Positions 34,035 to 43,351 are shown, numbered from the stretch's first letter. The stretch is 64,000 nt of DNA from Gemmatimonadota bacterium (GCA_026387915.1 JAPLKS010000014.1:62001-126000); one strand, 5' to 3'. The notes: generated by a model from the sequence alone, not told the origin. Numbers and translations are program-made.

Positions 34035-35134
34035 GCAGCACGCCAGGGAAAAGCGCGACGGGCGCGGCGGCGGTGGGTTCCGCGCCGAGTCTTGCCAATG
34101 GCCCCGTGTGTCCCGCGCCGATCACGACGGTAGACCGCGTACAACTCGGGCACGGTTCCGGCGGCAAGATGAGCGCGGCGATCGTCGCAGAACGTTTCTG
34201 GCCAAAGTTGCAGAACGACGCACTCGGCAAGTTCGCCGACGCCAGCGTGGTGCAGGTGAGCGGGGGGGAGATTGCCGTCTCCACCGACACCTTTGTGGTG
34301 CAACCGATTGAGTTCCCCGGTGGAAATATTGGGTCGCTCGCGGTGCACGGCACGCTCAACGATCTCGCGATGATGGGCGCGCGGCCGGTGTGTCTGACCG
34401 CCGGTTTTGTACTGGAAGAAGGATTGTCCTTTGAGGTGCTCGACCGTGTGATTGACGCGATGGCCGCGGCGTGCCGCGACGCCGGCGTCCCCGTGGTGGC
34501 AGGCGACACGAAGGTGGTGGAGCGGGGGAAAGCCGACGGGTTGTATATCAATACCACGGGCGTCGGCGTGTTTGACGACGCGCTTCGCCCCGCGCCACAT
34601 CGCGCCGTAGTGGGCGACGTGATTCTCGTGAGCGGCCCGCTCGCGCGGCACGGTATGGCGGTGATGGCCTTCCGGGAAGGACTCGCCTTTGAGAGCGAGA
34701 TTACGAGCGACAGCGCCTGCTTGGTGCCGCTCGTGCAGCAACTCCGGATGTTTGGCGCCGACGTGCATGTGCTGCGCGACCCTACACGTGGCGGCGCAGC
34801 CAGTGCGCTCAATGAGATCGCGCAATCGTCGAACGTGGGCGTGGAAATAGATGAGGCGGCGATCCCCGTGCCGGACGACGTGCGCGCCGCGTGCGAAATG
34901 CTCGGCCTCGATCCGCTGTACGTAGCCAACGAGGGGGTATTGATCGCGTTCGTCGCGTCCGAAATAGCCGGACAGGCATTGCACCAAATTCGGAGACATC
35001 CGCTGGGTTCTCGCGCGTGTGTCTTAGGGCGTGTCGTGGCCGAGCATAAGCGTATGGTGGTGCTGCGCAATGCGTTGGGCGGCACGCGCGTGGTGGATTT
35101 GTTGCCAGGTGACCAGTTACCGCGCATTTGCTGA
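34031..35134 (+). CDS. hypE: [NiFe]-hydrogenase maturation factor HypE
   Basis: A 367-residue AIR-synthase-like ATPase. GTG at 34031 overlaps the hypD stop (GTGA). The first 30 residues are an Ala/Ser/Pro extension before the usual start ([11 protein letters not shown]). The C terminus is P-R-I-C, whose Cys is carbamoylated by HypF and dehydrated to the cyanide donor. [15 protein letters not shown] is the family block near the ATP site. Confidence 0.96.
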   Translation: MSSTPGKSATGAAAVGSAPSLANGPVCPAPITTVDRVQLGHGSGGKMSAAIVAERFWPKLQNDALGKFADASVVQVSGGEIAVSTDTFVVQPIEFPGGNIGSLAVHGTLNDLAMMGARPVCLTAGFVLEEGLSFEVLDRVIDAMAAACRDAGVPVVAGDTKVVERGKADGLYINTTGVGVFDDALRPAPHRAVVGDVILVSGPLARHGMAVMAFREGLAFESEITSDSACLVPLVQQLRMFGADVHVLRDPTRGGAASALNEIAQSSNVGVEIDEAAIPVPDDVRAACEMLGLDPLYVANEGVLIAFVASEIAGQALHQIRRHPLGSRACVLGRVVAEHKRMVVLRNALGGTRVVDLLPGDQLPRIC

Positions 35135-35351
35135 TAACCATTTAGCCGGTTTCGCCTGTACGGAAAAGCCCGACGCGCGTGGGAGAGAAGTGAGAATGCG
35201 CTCCGGTAATCCGACTCCTAGCTTCGCAACTTCGCAGTGAATAGTTGCGGCACATGTCCTTTCGCGTTGGTCCGGCGCTCGCGGCGCCACGGCGAGTATC
35301 CCCCTGCTCGCACGGTTCCATCACGCAAGCTTGGCAGAGGAGGTCGGCGGC
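35135..35351 (+). promoter_or_regulatory. Gap between hyp and structural hydrogenase genes
   Basis: No gene is seen in these 217 bases. A 7-bp inverted repeat (CGCAACT at 35225-35231, complement at 35243-35249, 11-nt spacer) may be an operator or weak terminator. A clear ribosome-binding site, AGAGGAGG, ends 8 nt before the small-subunit ATG. A separate promoter for the structural genes is possible but not identified. Confidence 0.4.
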
Positions 35352-36497
35352 ATGCTTTCACCTAGTGCACATTCTTGGATCGAGGGGGAAACCCTCGGTG
35401 AGCACCTCGAAGAACATGGGGTCTCTCGGCGCGATTTCTTAGAATATTGCGCGGAGCTCTCGGTCGTTCTGGGCGTCGGTTCGGCGCTCGCGCCGAAAAT
35501 GGCGCATGCGATTGAAGCGCAGAAGCGCCCCACCGTCATCTGGCTACAGCTGCAGGAATGCACCGGATGTGTGGAAAGCGTGATCCGTACGGAGAATCCG
35601 TCGATCGGCGATCTCTTGCTCGACGTGATCTCGCTCGACTATCACCACACGCTCATGGCCGGTGCCGGCGCTGCGGTGGAGAAAGTGAAAGCCGCGTCGA
35701 TGGCGGCGAATAAGGGGAAATACATTCTCATCGTCACGGGCTCCATCCCGACGAACAATGACGATATGTACCTGATGATCGGCGGCAAGACCGCGCGTTC
35801 GGTGCTCGAAGAGGCCGCCGAAGGCTGCGCCGCCATTCTCGCCCTTGGCGCCTGCGCCTTCTGGGGCGGCATTCAGGGGGCCCGCCCGAACCCGACCGGT
35901 GCAGTTGGCGTGCGCGACATCATCAAGAACAAGCCGATCGTGAACCTGCCCGGATGCCCGCCCATTGGCGACACGGTCACGGCGACGGTCGTGCACTATC
36001 TCACCTTCGGCGCGCTGCCGGAAGTGGATCGCGAAGGACGTCCATTGTTCGCGTACGGCGAGCGCATTCACGACCAGTGCTCGCGTCGTGCGCACTTCGA
36101 CGCCGGTCAGTTCGTCGAGACGTTTGACGACAAGGGCGCGCGCGAGGGGTGGTGCCTCTATCAGGTCGGGTGCAAAGGCCCAGCGACCTTCTCGCCCTGC
36201 CCGATCTTCAAGTGGAACAACCGCACGAGTTGGCCGATCGAAGCGGGGCATCCGTGCCTCGGTTGCACCGAACCGCATTTCTGGGACACGATGACGCCGT
36301 TCTACGGCCGTCTGCCAGATGTGGCGGGTTTTGGAATTGAAAAGCGGGTGGACACCATCGGTGCGTCGCTCGCGATTGGCGCCGCCGCCGGAGTCGCCGC
36401 GCACGCGACGATGACCGTAATGCATCAGATCAAACGCCGCCGTGCCACCGATCAGGTGCCGGAAGCCCACGAGAATGCCGGAGAGAACAATGGCTAA
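35352..36497 (+). CDS. hyaA: [NiFe]-hydrogenase group 1 small subunit (Tat-exported)
   Basis: A 381-residue precursor from the ATG at 35352. A twin-arginine signal (VSRRDFLEYC) leads to the mature start near residue 55. Cluster ligands are all visible. The proximal [4Fe-4S] uses Cys70, Cys73, Cys168 and Cys202. The distal cluster uses His240, Cys243, Cys268 and Cys274. The medial cluster has Cys283, Cys302 and Cys305, the three-Cys pattern of a [3Fe-4S]. The two extra cysteines of O2-tolerant group 1d enzymes are Gly here (72 and 173). A C-terminal membrane helix (IGASLAIGAAAGVAAHATM) anchors it. It overlaps the large subunit by 8 nt. Confidence 0.96.
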   Translation: MLSPSAHSWIEGETLGEHLEEHGVSRRDFLEYCAELSVVLGVGSALAPKMAHAIEAQKRPTVIWLQLQECTGCVESVIRTENPSIGDLLLDVISLDYHHTLMAGAGAAVEKVKAASMAANKGKYILIVTGSIPTNNDDMYLMIGGKTARSVLEEAAEGCAAILALGACAFWGGIQGARPNPTGAVGVRDIIKNKPIVNLPGCPPIGDTVTATVVHYLTFGALPEVDREGRPLFAYGERIHDQCSRRAHFDAGQFVETFDDKGAREGWCLYQVGCKGPATFSPCPIFKWNNRTSWPIEAGHPCLGCTEPHFWDTMTPFYGRLPDVAGFGIEKRVDTIGASLAIGAAAGVAAHATMTVMHQIKRRRATDQVPEAHENAGENNG

Positions 36498-38211
36498 GAC
36501 CAAACTGGTCGTCGATCCGATCACCCGTATTGAAGGACATCTGCGCATCGAGGCGCAGTCCGAGAACGGGAAGATCTCGCAAGCGTGGGCGAGCGCCACG
36601 CAGTTCCGTGGCATTGAGCTCGTGGTGCAGGGGCGCGATCCGCGCGACGCGTGGGCCTTTACGCAGCGTATCTGCGGCGTCTGCACGGCGGTGCACGCCA
36701 TTGCGTCGTGCCGAGCCGTGGAAGACTCGCTCGGCATCAAGATTCCGCACAATGCCAACACCATTCGCAACATGGTGCTCGGCATGCAGTACATCCAAGA
36801 TCACGTGATTCACTTCTACCACCTCCACGCCCTCGACTGGGTGGACGTGGTGAGCGCGCTTTCGGCTGATCCGGTCAAGGCAGCGGCAATCGGCAAGAGC
36901 ATTTCGCCCTGGCCGGGAAACGACGAAGCGCACCTCCGTGCGGTGCAGTTGCGCGTGAAGAAGTTCGTTGGCTCAGGGCAGCTCGGTATTTTTGCCGGCG
37001 GCTACTGGGGACATCCGGCGTATAAGCTTCCGCCCGAGGTCAACCTTCTCGCGGTGTCGCACTATCTCGAAGCGCTCGATTGGCAGCGTGACGTGATTCG
37101 TCTGCAGGCGATCTTCGGCGGCAAAAATCCGCATCCGAACTTCCTCGTGGGCGGCATGGCGTCGGCCATCAATTTGAGTCAGGCCACGACGATCAACGCC
37201 GAGCGCATTGCTGATCTTGCTGGCATGATCAAGCGCGCCAAGACGTTCGTCGAGCAGGTGTACTGGCCCGACCTCGTAGCGATCGCTGGCTTCTACAAGG
37301 ACTGGGGCTCGATCGGTGGCGGCGTGCCGAACTATCTGGCGTGCGGCGAATTCCCCGAGACCGATGTGTATGATCTCAAGTCGCTCTACATGCCGCGCGG
37401 CATCATCATGAACAATGATTTGTCCAAGGTGGTGGAGTACGACCAGAAGAAGGTCAAGGAATACATCCACAGCTCTTGGTACGATTACAGCAAGGGTCCG
37501 GAAGAAGGGTTGCACCCGTATGAGGGCGAAACGAATCCCAAGTACACCGGCCCGAAGGCGCCGTGGACCGGCTACCTGCAGGATGAAAAGAAGTATTCGT
37601 GGATGAAGTCGCCGCGATATGAGGGCAAGCCGATGCAGGTGGGGCCGCTCTCGCGCATGCTCGTCGCGTACGCCAGTGGGCACAAGGACGCCAAGGAGTT
37701 GATCGGCGAAGCGCTGAAGAAACTCAACGTGGGCCCTGCGGTGCTCTTCTCCACGCTCGGCCGCACGGCGGCTCGCGGTGTCGAGGCGGTGCTGTTGGCG
37801 AACAAGATGGAAGGGTGGCTTGGCGATCTCACCACCCACATTAAGAATGGCGACCTCGCCACGTTCACCAAGGACAAATGGGAGCCGTCGAGCTGGCCGA
37901 AGAAGTCCGAAGGCTACGGCTACGTCGAAGCGCCGCGCGGCGCCCTCGGGCACTGGGTGCAGATCGAAGACGAAAAGATCTCGCGCTATCAGTGCGTGGT
38001 GCCCACGACGTGGAATGCCTCGCCGCGTGATGCACAGGGACAGCCCGGGCCGTATGAAGCCGCGCTGCAGGACAACCATCCGCTGGTCGATCCCGACAAA
38101 CCGCTGGAGATTCTCCGGACGATCCACTCGTTCGACCCGTGTCTCGCATGCGGCGTGCACGTTCTCGATGCGGAGGGGAACGAGATCAGTTCGGTGGAGG
38201 TCAACGTATGA
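36490..38211 (+). CDS. hyaB: [NiFe]-hydrogenase group 1 large (catalytic) subunit
   Basis: A 573-residue protein with the four Ni-binding cysteines: Cys62 and Cys65 in RICGVCTAVH, Cys551 and Cys554 in DPCLACGVH. His557 is the processing point, leaving a 16-residue C-terminal peptide (VLDAEGNEISSVEVNV) for the HyaD protease to remove after nickel insertion. The residue after the second L2 Cys is Gly where most enzymes have Ala. It oxidises H2 at the outer face of the cytoplasmic membrane. The subgroup is not assigned here. Confidence 0.97.
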   Translation: MAKTKLVVDPITRIEGHLRIEAQSENGKISQAWASATQFRGIELVVQGRDPRDAWAFTQRICGVCTAVHAIASCRAVEDSLGIKIPHNANTIRNMVLGMQYIQDHVIHFYHLHALDWVDVVSALSADPVKAAAIGKSISPWPGNDEAHLRAVQLRVKKFVGSGQLGIFAGGYWGHPAYKLPPEVNLLAVSHYLEALDWQRDVIRLQAIFGGKNPHPNFLVGGMASAINLSQATTINAERIADLAGMIKRAKTFVEQVYWPDLVAIAGFYKDWGSIGGGVPNYLACGEFPETDVYDLKSLYMPRGIIMNNDLSKVVEYDQKKVKEYIHSSWYDYSKGPEEGLHPYEGETNPKYTGPKAPWTGYLQDEKKYSWMKSPRYEGKPMQVGPLSRMLVAYASGHKDAKELIGEALKKLNVGPAVLFSTLGRTAARGVEAVLLANKMEGWLGDLTTHIKNGDLATFTKDKWEPSSWPKKSEGYGYVEAPRGALGHWVQIEDEKISRYQCVVPTTWNASPRDAQGQPGPYEAALQDNHPLVDPDKPLEILRTIHSFDPCLACGVHVLDAEGNEISSVEVNV

Positions 38212-39014
38212 GTAAGGTGTCCAATGAAGTTGGCGCCCGGCATCCGCCGGGTGCCCGCTACCTCCAAGAGTTCGGCAAGGCGGTACCGCGCGAACGCGGT
38301 GACTTTACGTGGGTGTACCTGTGGGGCGCGCCGCTCCGCATCATGCACTGGATTGCCGCGCTGTGCATTGTGGCGCTCGTGATTTCTGGCCTGTACGTGG
38401 GCCGGCCGTACTTCGCCACCACGGGGGAAGCGAGTTCCCATTTCTTGATGGGCAAGTTCCGCTTCGTGCACTTCACTGCCGCAGCGGTGATTGTCATGAC
38501 GGGGATCGTGCGCGTGTACTGGCTCTTTGCCGGAAACGCGTTCGAGCGTTTCCCCGCGCTCTTCCCGATGTCGCCCCGGAACATGCAGAGCATGTTCAAG
38601 GTGATGCGGACGTATTTCAACTTCCAAACGCAAGAACAGCCGCACTTTGTGGGGCACAACCCGCTGGCGCAGTGGGCCTATACCAGCGTCTATCTAATGA
38701 TGACCATCATGGTGATCACTGGCTTCACGCTATATGGGCAGTCGGCGCCGACGGGATTTTTCTACCACCTCTTTGGGTGGGTGCCAGGGCTGATGGGTGG
38801 CCTGCAGATCGTGCGCTTAGTGCATCACGCGCTCACCTGGGCCTTCCTGATCTTTGTGCCGATTCACATTTACCTCGCGATTCGTGCGGATTACGTCGAG
38901 CGCGCCGGTATCGTGTCGTCCATCATTACGGGCGGCCGGTTTGTGGCGTCGGACGACGAGTTTGAAGACATCGACCTCGCGGCCGGTAAGTCACGCCCTT
39001 GGCCGAAGGAATGA
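38208..39014 (+). CDS. hyaC: Hydrogenase b-type cytochrome subunit
   Basis: A 268-residue membrane protein with four main transmembrane helices. Candidate haem ligands are His in RIMHWIAALC, FVHFTAAAVI, LVHHALTWAF and PIHIYLAIRADY, the HyaC/HupC pattern. It links the small subunit to the quinone pool. Its ATG overlaps the large-subunit stop (ATGA). Confidence 0.93.
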   Translation: MSKVSNEVGARHPPGARYLQEFGKAVPRERGDFTWVYLWGAPLRIMHWIAALCIVALVISGLYVGRPYFATTGEASSHFLMGKFRFVHFTAAAVIVMTGIVRVYWLFAGNAFERFPALFPMSPRNMQSMFKVMRTYFNFQTQEQPHFVGHNPLAQWAYTSVYLMMTIMVITGFTLYGQSAPTGFFYHLFGWVPGLMGGLQIVRLVHHALTWAFLIFVPIHIYLAIRADYVERAGIVSSIITGGRFVASDDEFEDIDLAAGKSRPWPKE

Positions 39015-39514
39015 GCGCGAGCACCGTACTCCTTGGGCTTGGGAGTCCGATCATGGGCGACGACGGCTTAGGCCTCGTCGCCCTTGAGCGCTTGCGGGAG
39101 CGTTGGGTGATTGACGACATCGAGTTGGTAGACGGCGGGACGTGGGGGATGACGCTGCTGCCGGTCATTCAGGATGCGGACCGGATGCTCGTGGTGGACG
39201 CGATTGCCGCGCACCAGCCGCCGGGCTCGCTGGTGGTGCTGGAAAAGGAACGGCTCCCCATCTACCTCACGCGGGCCCTCTCACCGCATCAGGTTGACCT
39301 GCGCGACGTCCTCGCCGTGGCAGAACTCACGGGCCGGATGCCCGAGGTGATCGTGGCCATGGGGGTGCAGCCGGAAACGGTGTCGCTCTCCACGGAGCTG
39401 ACTCCAGTGGTGGCCGCTCGGATGGACGAACTCGAAGCGGCGATTATCGAACGGCTCCGGCTCTGGGGACATAGCTGCGAGCCGGTGGCAACAGGAACCG
39501 CATGCACGAAATGA
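39011..39514 (+). CDS. hyaD: Hydrogenase maturation endopeptidase
   Basis: A 167-residue HyaD/HupD-type protease that trims the large-subunit C terminus once Ni is in place. The family opening LLGLGSPIMGDDGLG carries the first acidic metal ligand (Asp where HybD has Glu), with Asp in VVDAI and His in SPHQVDL as the others. It overlaps hyaC by 4 nt and hypA by 13 nt. Confidence 0.93.
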   Translation: MSASTVLLGLGSPIMGDDGLGLVALERLRERWVIDDIELVDGGTWGMTLLPVIQDADRMLVVDAIAAHQPPGSLVVLEKERLPIYLTRALSPHQVDLRDVLAVAELTGRMPEVIVAMGVQPETVSLSTELTPVVAARMDELEAAIIERLRLWGHSCEPVATGTACTK

Positions 39515-39759
39515 GCGTGGCGATGGAAATCGCACGCATCGCGGAACAAAAACTCGGTGCACAGGCTTCTATGCTGTGCACCGTTGCCGTTGAGGTCGGC
39601 GACGATAGCGGGCTCGAACCGAGCAGTCTCGAGTTCTGTCTCGATGTTGTTTTTCGTACGCCGCCCTTCACGGGGGCCAAGCCGGAGATCCTGCGCCGGC
39701 CGGGAAATGTGTTGCAAGTCGCATATCTGGAGATCGACGATGGCTGTCCGGACGATTGA
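39502..39759 (+). CDS. hypA: HypA-like nickel chaperone lacking the zinc-binding loop
   Basis: An 85-residue protein against about 113 in typical HypA. The N-terminal Ni-binding M-H-E-M-S and the alpha/beta core (VEVGDDSGLEPSSLEFCLDVV) are present, and so is the last strand (LQVAYLEIDD). The segment that normally carries two CxxC pairs for structural zinc is absent between PEILRRPGN and LQVAYLEI. The only cysteines are 26, 46 and 82, with no CxxC. There is no frameshift: start and stop overlap hyaD and hypB cleanly. It should still deliver Ni to HypB or the large subunit, but without the Zn-linked switch. Confidence 0.88.
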   Translation: MHEMSVAMEIARIAEQKLGAQASMLCTVAVEVGDDSGLEPSSLEFCLDVVFRTPPFTGAKPEILRRPGNVLQVAYLEIDDGCPDD

Positions 39760-40411
39760 AGTGCGGGAGCGCGTCATGGCGCGCAACGATGAACTCGCGG
39801 GAGGCGTGCGCCGCCGATTGGCGGAAGCAGGCATTGTCGCGCTGAACCTCGTGTCATCGCCCGGCGCCGGGAAAACCTATCTCCTCGAAAAAACCCTCGC
39901 TGCCCTCGGTGGGGAACTCGACATTGCGGTCGTGACGGGCGACGTGCAAACACAGAACGACGCCGACCGCCTCGCGCGCCACACCACGCGCCTCGTGCAG
40001 GCGGTGGTCACCGGCGGGGCCTGCCACCTCGACGCGCTCCAAGTGAACACGGCCCTCGACGCGATCGACCTCACGCGCACCCGCCTGCTGTTTATCGAGA
40101 ACGTGGGCAACCTGGTCTGTCCGGCGTCGTGGGACCTCGGCGAGCTCTGTAAAGTGGTGCTCTTCACCGTCACGGAGGGTGAGGACAAGCCGCTCAAGTA
40201 TCCGAAGATGTTCCAGAACGCCAAGTACGCTGTGCTCACCAAGACCGATCTGCTGCCGTACGTGCCCTTTGATGTGGAGCTGGCCAAGGCCAACGCGCGC
40301 ACGGTGAATCCAGCGTTGGAGTTCTTTGAGCTCTCCGCCACGAATGGCAGCGGAATGGAGGCGTGGTTCGCCTTCTTGCGCGGACTGGTGGCATCCGGCG
40401 CCACGGTGTAA
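39740..40411 (+). CDS. hypB: Hydrogenase/urease nickel insertion GTPase HypB
   Basis: A 223-residue G3E GTPase. The P-loop is SSPGAGKT near residues 38-45; later motifs are VTGDVQTQNDA, FIENVGNLVCP and TKTDLL. The dimer-interface metal site is GGACHLDA. The N-terminal CxxCGC high-affinity Ni motif and the His-rich stretch of some HypB are absent. It receives Ni from HypA. It overlaps hypA by 20 nt and hypF by 1 nt. Confidence 0.95.
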   Translation: MAVRTIEVRERVMARNDELAGGVRRRLAEAGIVALNLVSSPGAGKTYLLEKTLAALGGELDIAVVTGDVQTQNDADRLARHTTRLVQAVVTGGACHLDALQVNTALDAIDLTRTRLLFIENVGNLVCPASWDLGELCKVVLFTVTEGEDKPLKYPKMFQNAKYAVLTKTDLLPYVPFDVELAKANARTVNPALEFFELSATNGSGMEAWFAFLRGLVASGATV

Positions 40412-42699
40412 TGCCGATGGACGGCGCCACGCACGCGCGCGATTTGCGGGTGACCGGCGTTGTGCAAGGCGTGGGCTTTCGTCCGTTCGTGCATCGCCTC
40501 GCGTTGCGGTATCGCCTTACCGGTTGGGTGCGCAACGTCGCCGGAACAGTGGAGATTCATGTTGAGGGTGCCCCTGAGGCGCTCGATGCCTTCCAGCGCG
40601 ATCTTCGAGCCGAAGCGCCGCCGGTATCCCGCATCGACACGCTGGCCTCCGCGCCCGGCACACTCGAAGGACTACTCGCATTCGAGATTGCCTCAAGCGC
40701 GGACGCCGACGGCACGCGCCCCGTGCCGCCCGACGTGGCGATCTGCGCCGCTTGCGAAGCAGAGTTGCGCGACGCCGACAACCGGCGCCATCGACACGCT
40801 TTCATTACGTGTACCGACTGCGGGCCGCGCTACACGATCATTGACGCGCTTCCGTACGACCGCGTGCGCACAACTATGGCCACCTTCGAGCCGTGCACCG
40901 AGTGCGCGGCCGAGTACGACACCGCCGGCGACCGGCGCCATCACGCCGAAACACTCGCATGCCCGTCGTGCGGCCCGCAGCTCTGGCTCGAATCGCGCGA
41001 CGGTCGTCGCTGGGCCTACAACGACACGGCCGTGCATCTCGCCGCTCGCTCGCTCCGCGGTGGCGCCATCCTCGGCGTGCGCGGAATCGGCGGCTTTCAT
41101 CTCGCCTGCGACGCATCGAATGACGTCGCGGTGCAACGACTCCGCGCACGCAAGCATCGCGACGCGAAGCCGCTCGCCCTGATGGTGCGCACCGTTGAGG
41201 AGGCGCGGAAACTCGCGCTGGTGAACGACGCCGAGGCCGTCGCCCTTTGCGGCAGCGCGCGTCCGATCGTGCTGCTGCGCGCGCGCGACGACGCGCCGCT
41301 TGCTGAGGGGCTCGCACCTGGGCTGCGCCACATAGGCGTGATGCTCGCGTATTCGCCGCTGCATCACCTCCTGCTCGACTCGTTCGACGCGCCGCTCGTG
41401 ATGACCAGCGGCAATCTCAGCGACGAACCGATTGCGATGGGGGTAGACGAAGCCCGCACGCGATTGTCGCATATTGCCGATGAGTTCCTGATGCACGACC
41501 GCGAGATTCTGTCGCGCGTCGACGACTCCGTGGTGCGCGTGGTAGACGGCGCGCCCATGCTGCTGCGCCGCTCGCGTGGTTATGCGCCACTTCCGCTCGC
41601 GCTACCGGTGTCGGCGCCCGTGCCGATCATCGCGGTGGGGCCGCACCTCAAGAACACCTTCACCCTCGCGCGCGACGGGTGGGCCTGGCCGAGTCCGCAC
41701 ATTGGGGATCTCGAAAACCTCGACGGCCTCGCGCATTGGCACGCGGCCTTTGATCGCTACCGCGATCTCTTCCGCATTGAGCCGCAGGTGGCGGTGCGTG
41801 ATCTGCATCCCGGCTATCTGTCCACTCGGGTCGCCGAGGAGCTCGGGCTCCCGCGCCTGATGGTCGTGCAGCACCATCATGCGCATATCGCGGCGGTGGC
41901 GGCCGAGCATGGTGTCACCGAGCGAGTCATCGGACTCGCGTTTGACGGCACGGGGCTCGGCGACGACGGTCATGTGTGGGGCGCCGAGACGCTCGTGGCT
42001 GATTTGCGATCGTACCGACGTGTGGCGCGCCTCCGGTATGCGCCGCTGCCTGGAGGCGACCTCGCGGCGCGCGAGCCGTGGCGCGTCGCGCTTGGCTATG
42101 CGTCGCTGGAGCCGGGAAGCGAGGCCGCGTTCGCGCTGGCGTACGAGGGAGTGGCGGCCGAGGAACTGCGCATCGCGCAACGGCAGATTGCGCGCGCGCT
42201 GAATGCGCCTTTTGCGTCGTCGATGGGACGATTGTTCGATGCCGCCGCGGCGGTGATTGGTGTGCGCCATCGCTCCGGCTACGAAGGGCAGGCGGCATCG
42301 GAACTCGAGACGCTCGCGGCGGATGCCGTCAGCGTGCCGATCGTGATGCCGTGGCGCGAGGTGGACGGTTGCTGCGAGTTCGACCCCGTGCCGCTCCTCG
42401 CGACGCTTGGTGAGCGCCGGCAGGGCGGCGAACCCGCGGAGGAGCTGGCCGCGGTGTTCCACGACAGTGTGGTACACGCGGCCGCCGAGATGGCGACCAT
42501 TGCCGCCGAGGCAAATGGGATTGGCGTGGTCGCGCTTGGAGGCGGCTCGTTTCAAAATGCACGCCTGCAGAGTGGCGTGCGGCGGCTCCTCGAAGCGCGC
42601 GGCCTACGCGTGCTCGTGCCGCAGTTGTTGAGCCCCAATGACGGGGCCATCAGCTACGGGCAGGCGGCGGTGGCCGCCGCCTGCCTCGCAGCGGAGTAG
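40411..42699 (+). CDS. hypF: Carbamoyltransferase HypF
   Basis: A 762-residue multidomain enzyme that makes the cyanide precursor for the Fe ligands. An N-terminal acylphosphatase domain (VQGVGFRPFVHRLA) is followed by two zinc-finger repeats (CAACEAEL with CTDCGPRY, CTECAAEY with CPSCGPQL), a YrdC-like domain (GGAILGVRGIGGFHLACDA) and a Kae1/TobZ-like carbamoyltransferase with HHHAHIAAVAAEHG. It starts inside the hypB stop (TAATG) and ends with its stop abutting that of the convergent cytochrome gene. Confidence 0.96.
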   Translation: MPMDGATHARDLRVTGVVQGVGFRPFVHRLALRYRLTGWVRNVAGTVEIHVEGAPEALDAFQRDLRAEAPPVSRIDTLASAPGTLEGLLAFEIASSADADGTRPVPPDVAICAACEAELRDADNRRHRHAFITCTDCGPRYTIIDALPYDRVRTTMATFEPCTECAAEYDTAGDRRHHAETLACPSCGPQLWLESRDGRRWAYNDTAVHLAARSLRGGAILGVRGIGGFHLACDASNDVAVQRLRARKHRDAKPLALMVRTVEEARKLALVNDAEAVALCGSARPIVLLRARDDAPLAEGLAPGLRHIGVMLAYSPLHHLLLDSFDAPLVMTSGNLSDEPIAMGVDEARTRLSHIADEFLMHDREILSRVDDSVVRVVDGAPMLLRRSRGYAPLPLALPVSAPVPIIAVGPHLKNTFTLARDGWAWPSPHIGDLENLDGLAHWHAAFDRYRDLFRIEPQVAVRDLHPGYLSTRVAEELGLPRLMVVQHHHAHIAAVAAEHGVTERVIGLAFDGTGLGDDGHVWGAETLVADLRSYRRVARLRYAPLPGGDLAAREPWRVALGYASLEPGSEAAFALAYEGVAAEELRIAQRQIARALNAPFASSMGRLFDAAAAVIGVRHRSGYEGQAASELETLAADAVSVPIVMPWREVDGCCEFDPVPLLATLGERRQGGEPAEELAAVFHDSVVHAAAEMATIAAEANGIGVVALGGGSFQNARLQSGVRRLLEARGLRVLVPQLLSPNDGAISYGQAAVAAACLAAE

Positions 42700-43263
42700 C
42701 TACTTCGGCTTCTTCGTCTCTGGGCCAGCCGGCTTCTTGGTGGTATCCACCGGCGGCAGCGGAGCGCCCTGCTTGGTGGAGAGATCCACATACTCACCAA
42801 ACGGATCGGCGCCGGGCTTGGCGCTGCGCGGGAGGCGCGCACCGACCTTGTTTCCGAGCGACTTCGTGTACTTGAACGTGTTGCGGATGTCTTCTTCGGT
42901 CATGAGTGCGGTGTTGTGCCACGGCATCGGGAGCTTGCCCTCGCCGTCGTCGGCAGTCGTCATGACCTTCACCCAGTGATCCTCACTCTGGCGTGCGGCA
43001 ATGGACCGAAGATTCTTTCCGTACACCGTCCCCCACGGCCCCTTATAGCCGACAGGATTGCCGGTGAGCTGATCGTCCTTGGCCACCTTGCCCTTGGCGG
43101 CGGTCCAGCCGGCCGTGTGGCAATCGTGACAGCTGCCGAGGATCATCAGGTATTCGCCCGCGGCTTCCGGCGAGGAGGCGACCACCTTTGGCTTGTCCTG
43201 CGCGGCAAGTGCGGCGGGCAGGAGGCACGCCAGGGTCAAAGCAAGATGACGGCTACGGAGCAT
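42700..43263 (-). CDS. Monohaem c-type cytochrome, secreted
   Basis: A 187-residue protein with a signal peptide (ALTLACLLPAALAAQ) and one CxxCH haem site (GSCHDCHTAG) near residue 45. A candidate axial Met lies in GKLPMPWHN. The tail is Lys/Pro-rich. It converges on hypF with no intervening base (TAG then CTA). It may belong to an electron-transfer chain, with or without the hydrogenase; the link is by position only. Confidence 0.85.
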   Translation of the reverse strand: MLRSRHLALTLACLLPAALAAQDKPKVVASSPEAAGEYLMILGSCHDCHTAGWTAAKGKVAKDDQLTGNPVGYKGPWGTVYGKNLRSIAARQSEDHWVKVMTTADDGEGKLPMPWHNTALMTEEDIRNTFKYTKSLGNKVGARLPRSAKPGADPFGEYVDLSTKQGAPLPPVDTTKKPAGPETKKPK

Positions 43264-43312
43264 TCGGTCCTCGTCGGAGAAGTGGAGCGGGGGAGCATAA
43301 GGTTAACGGATG

Positions 43313-43351
43313 CCGGGGCTCCGGCGTTAGCGGTTACGCCAGAAGCCCCGG
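43313..43351 (-). terminator. Nested hairpin terminator after the S9 peptidase operon
   Basis: An outer 8-bp stem (43313-43320 with 43344-43351) encloses an inner 5-bp stem (43323-43327 with 43336-43340). It lies 20 nt past the stop of the 140-residue gene and upstream of the cytochrome gene on the same strand. Confidence 0.6.

Noticed and set aside
35225-35249. Strong terminator between hypE and the hydrogenase small-subunit gene
   Set aside because: The 7-bp stem has an 11-nt loop and no T tract; it is recorded only as a possible regulatory repeat.
39502-39759. HypA as a frameshifted pseudogene
   Set aside because: The frame is continuous from the MHEMS start to the stop, the last strand of the fold is retained, and both ends overlap neighbouring genes in the normal operon manner.
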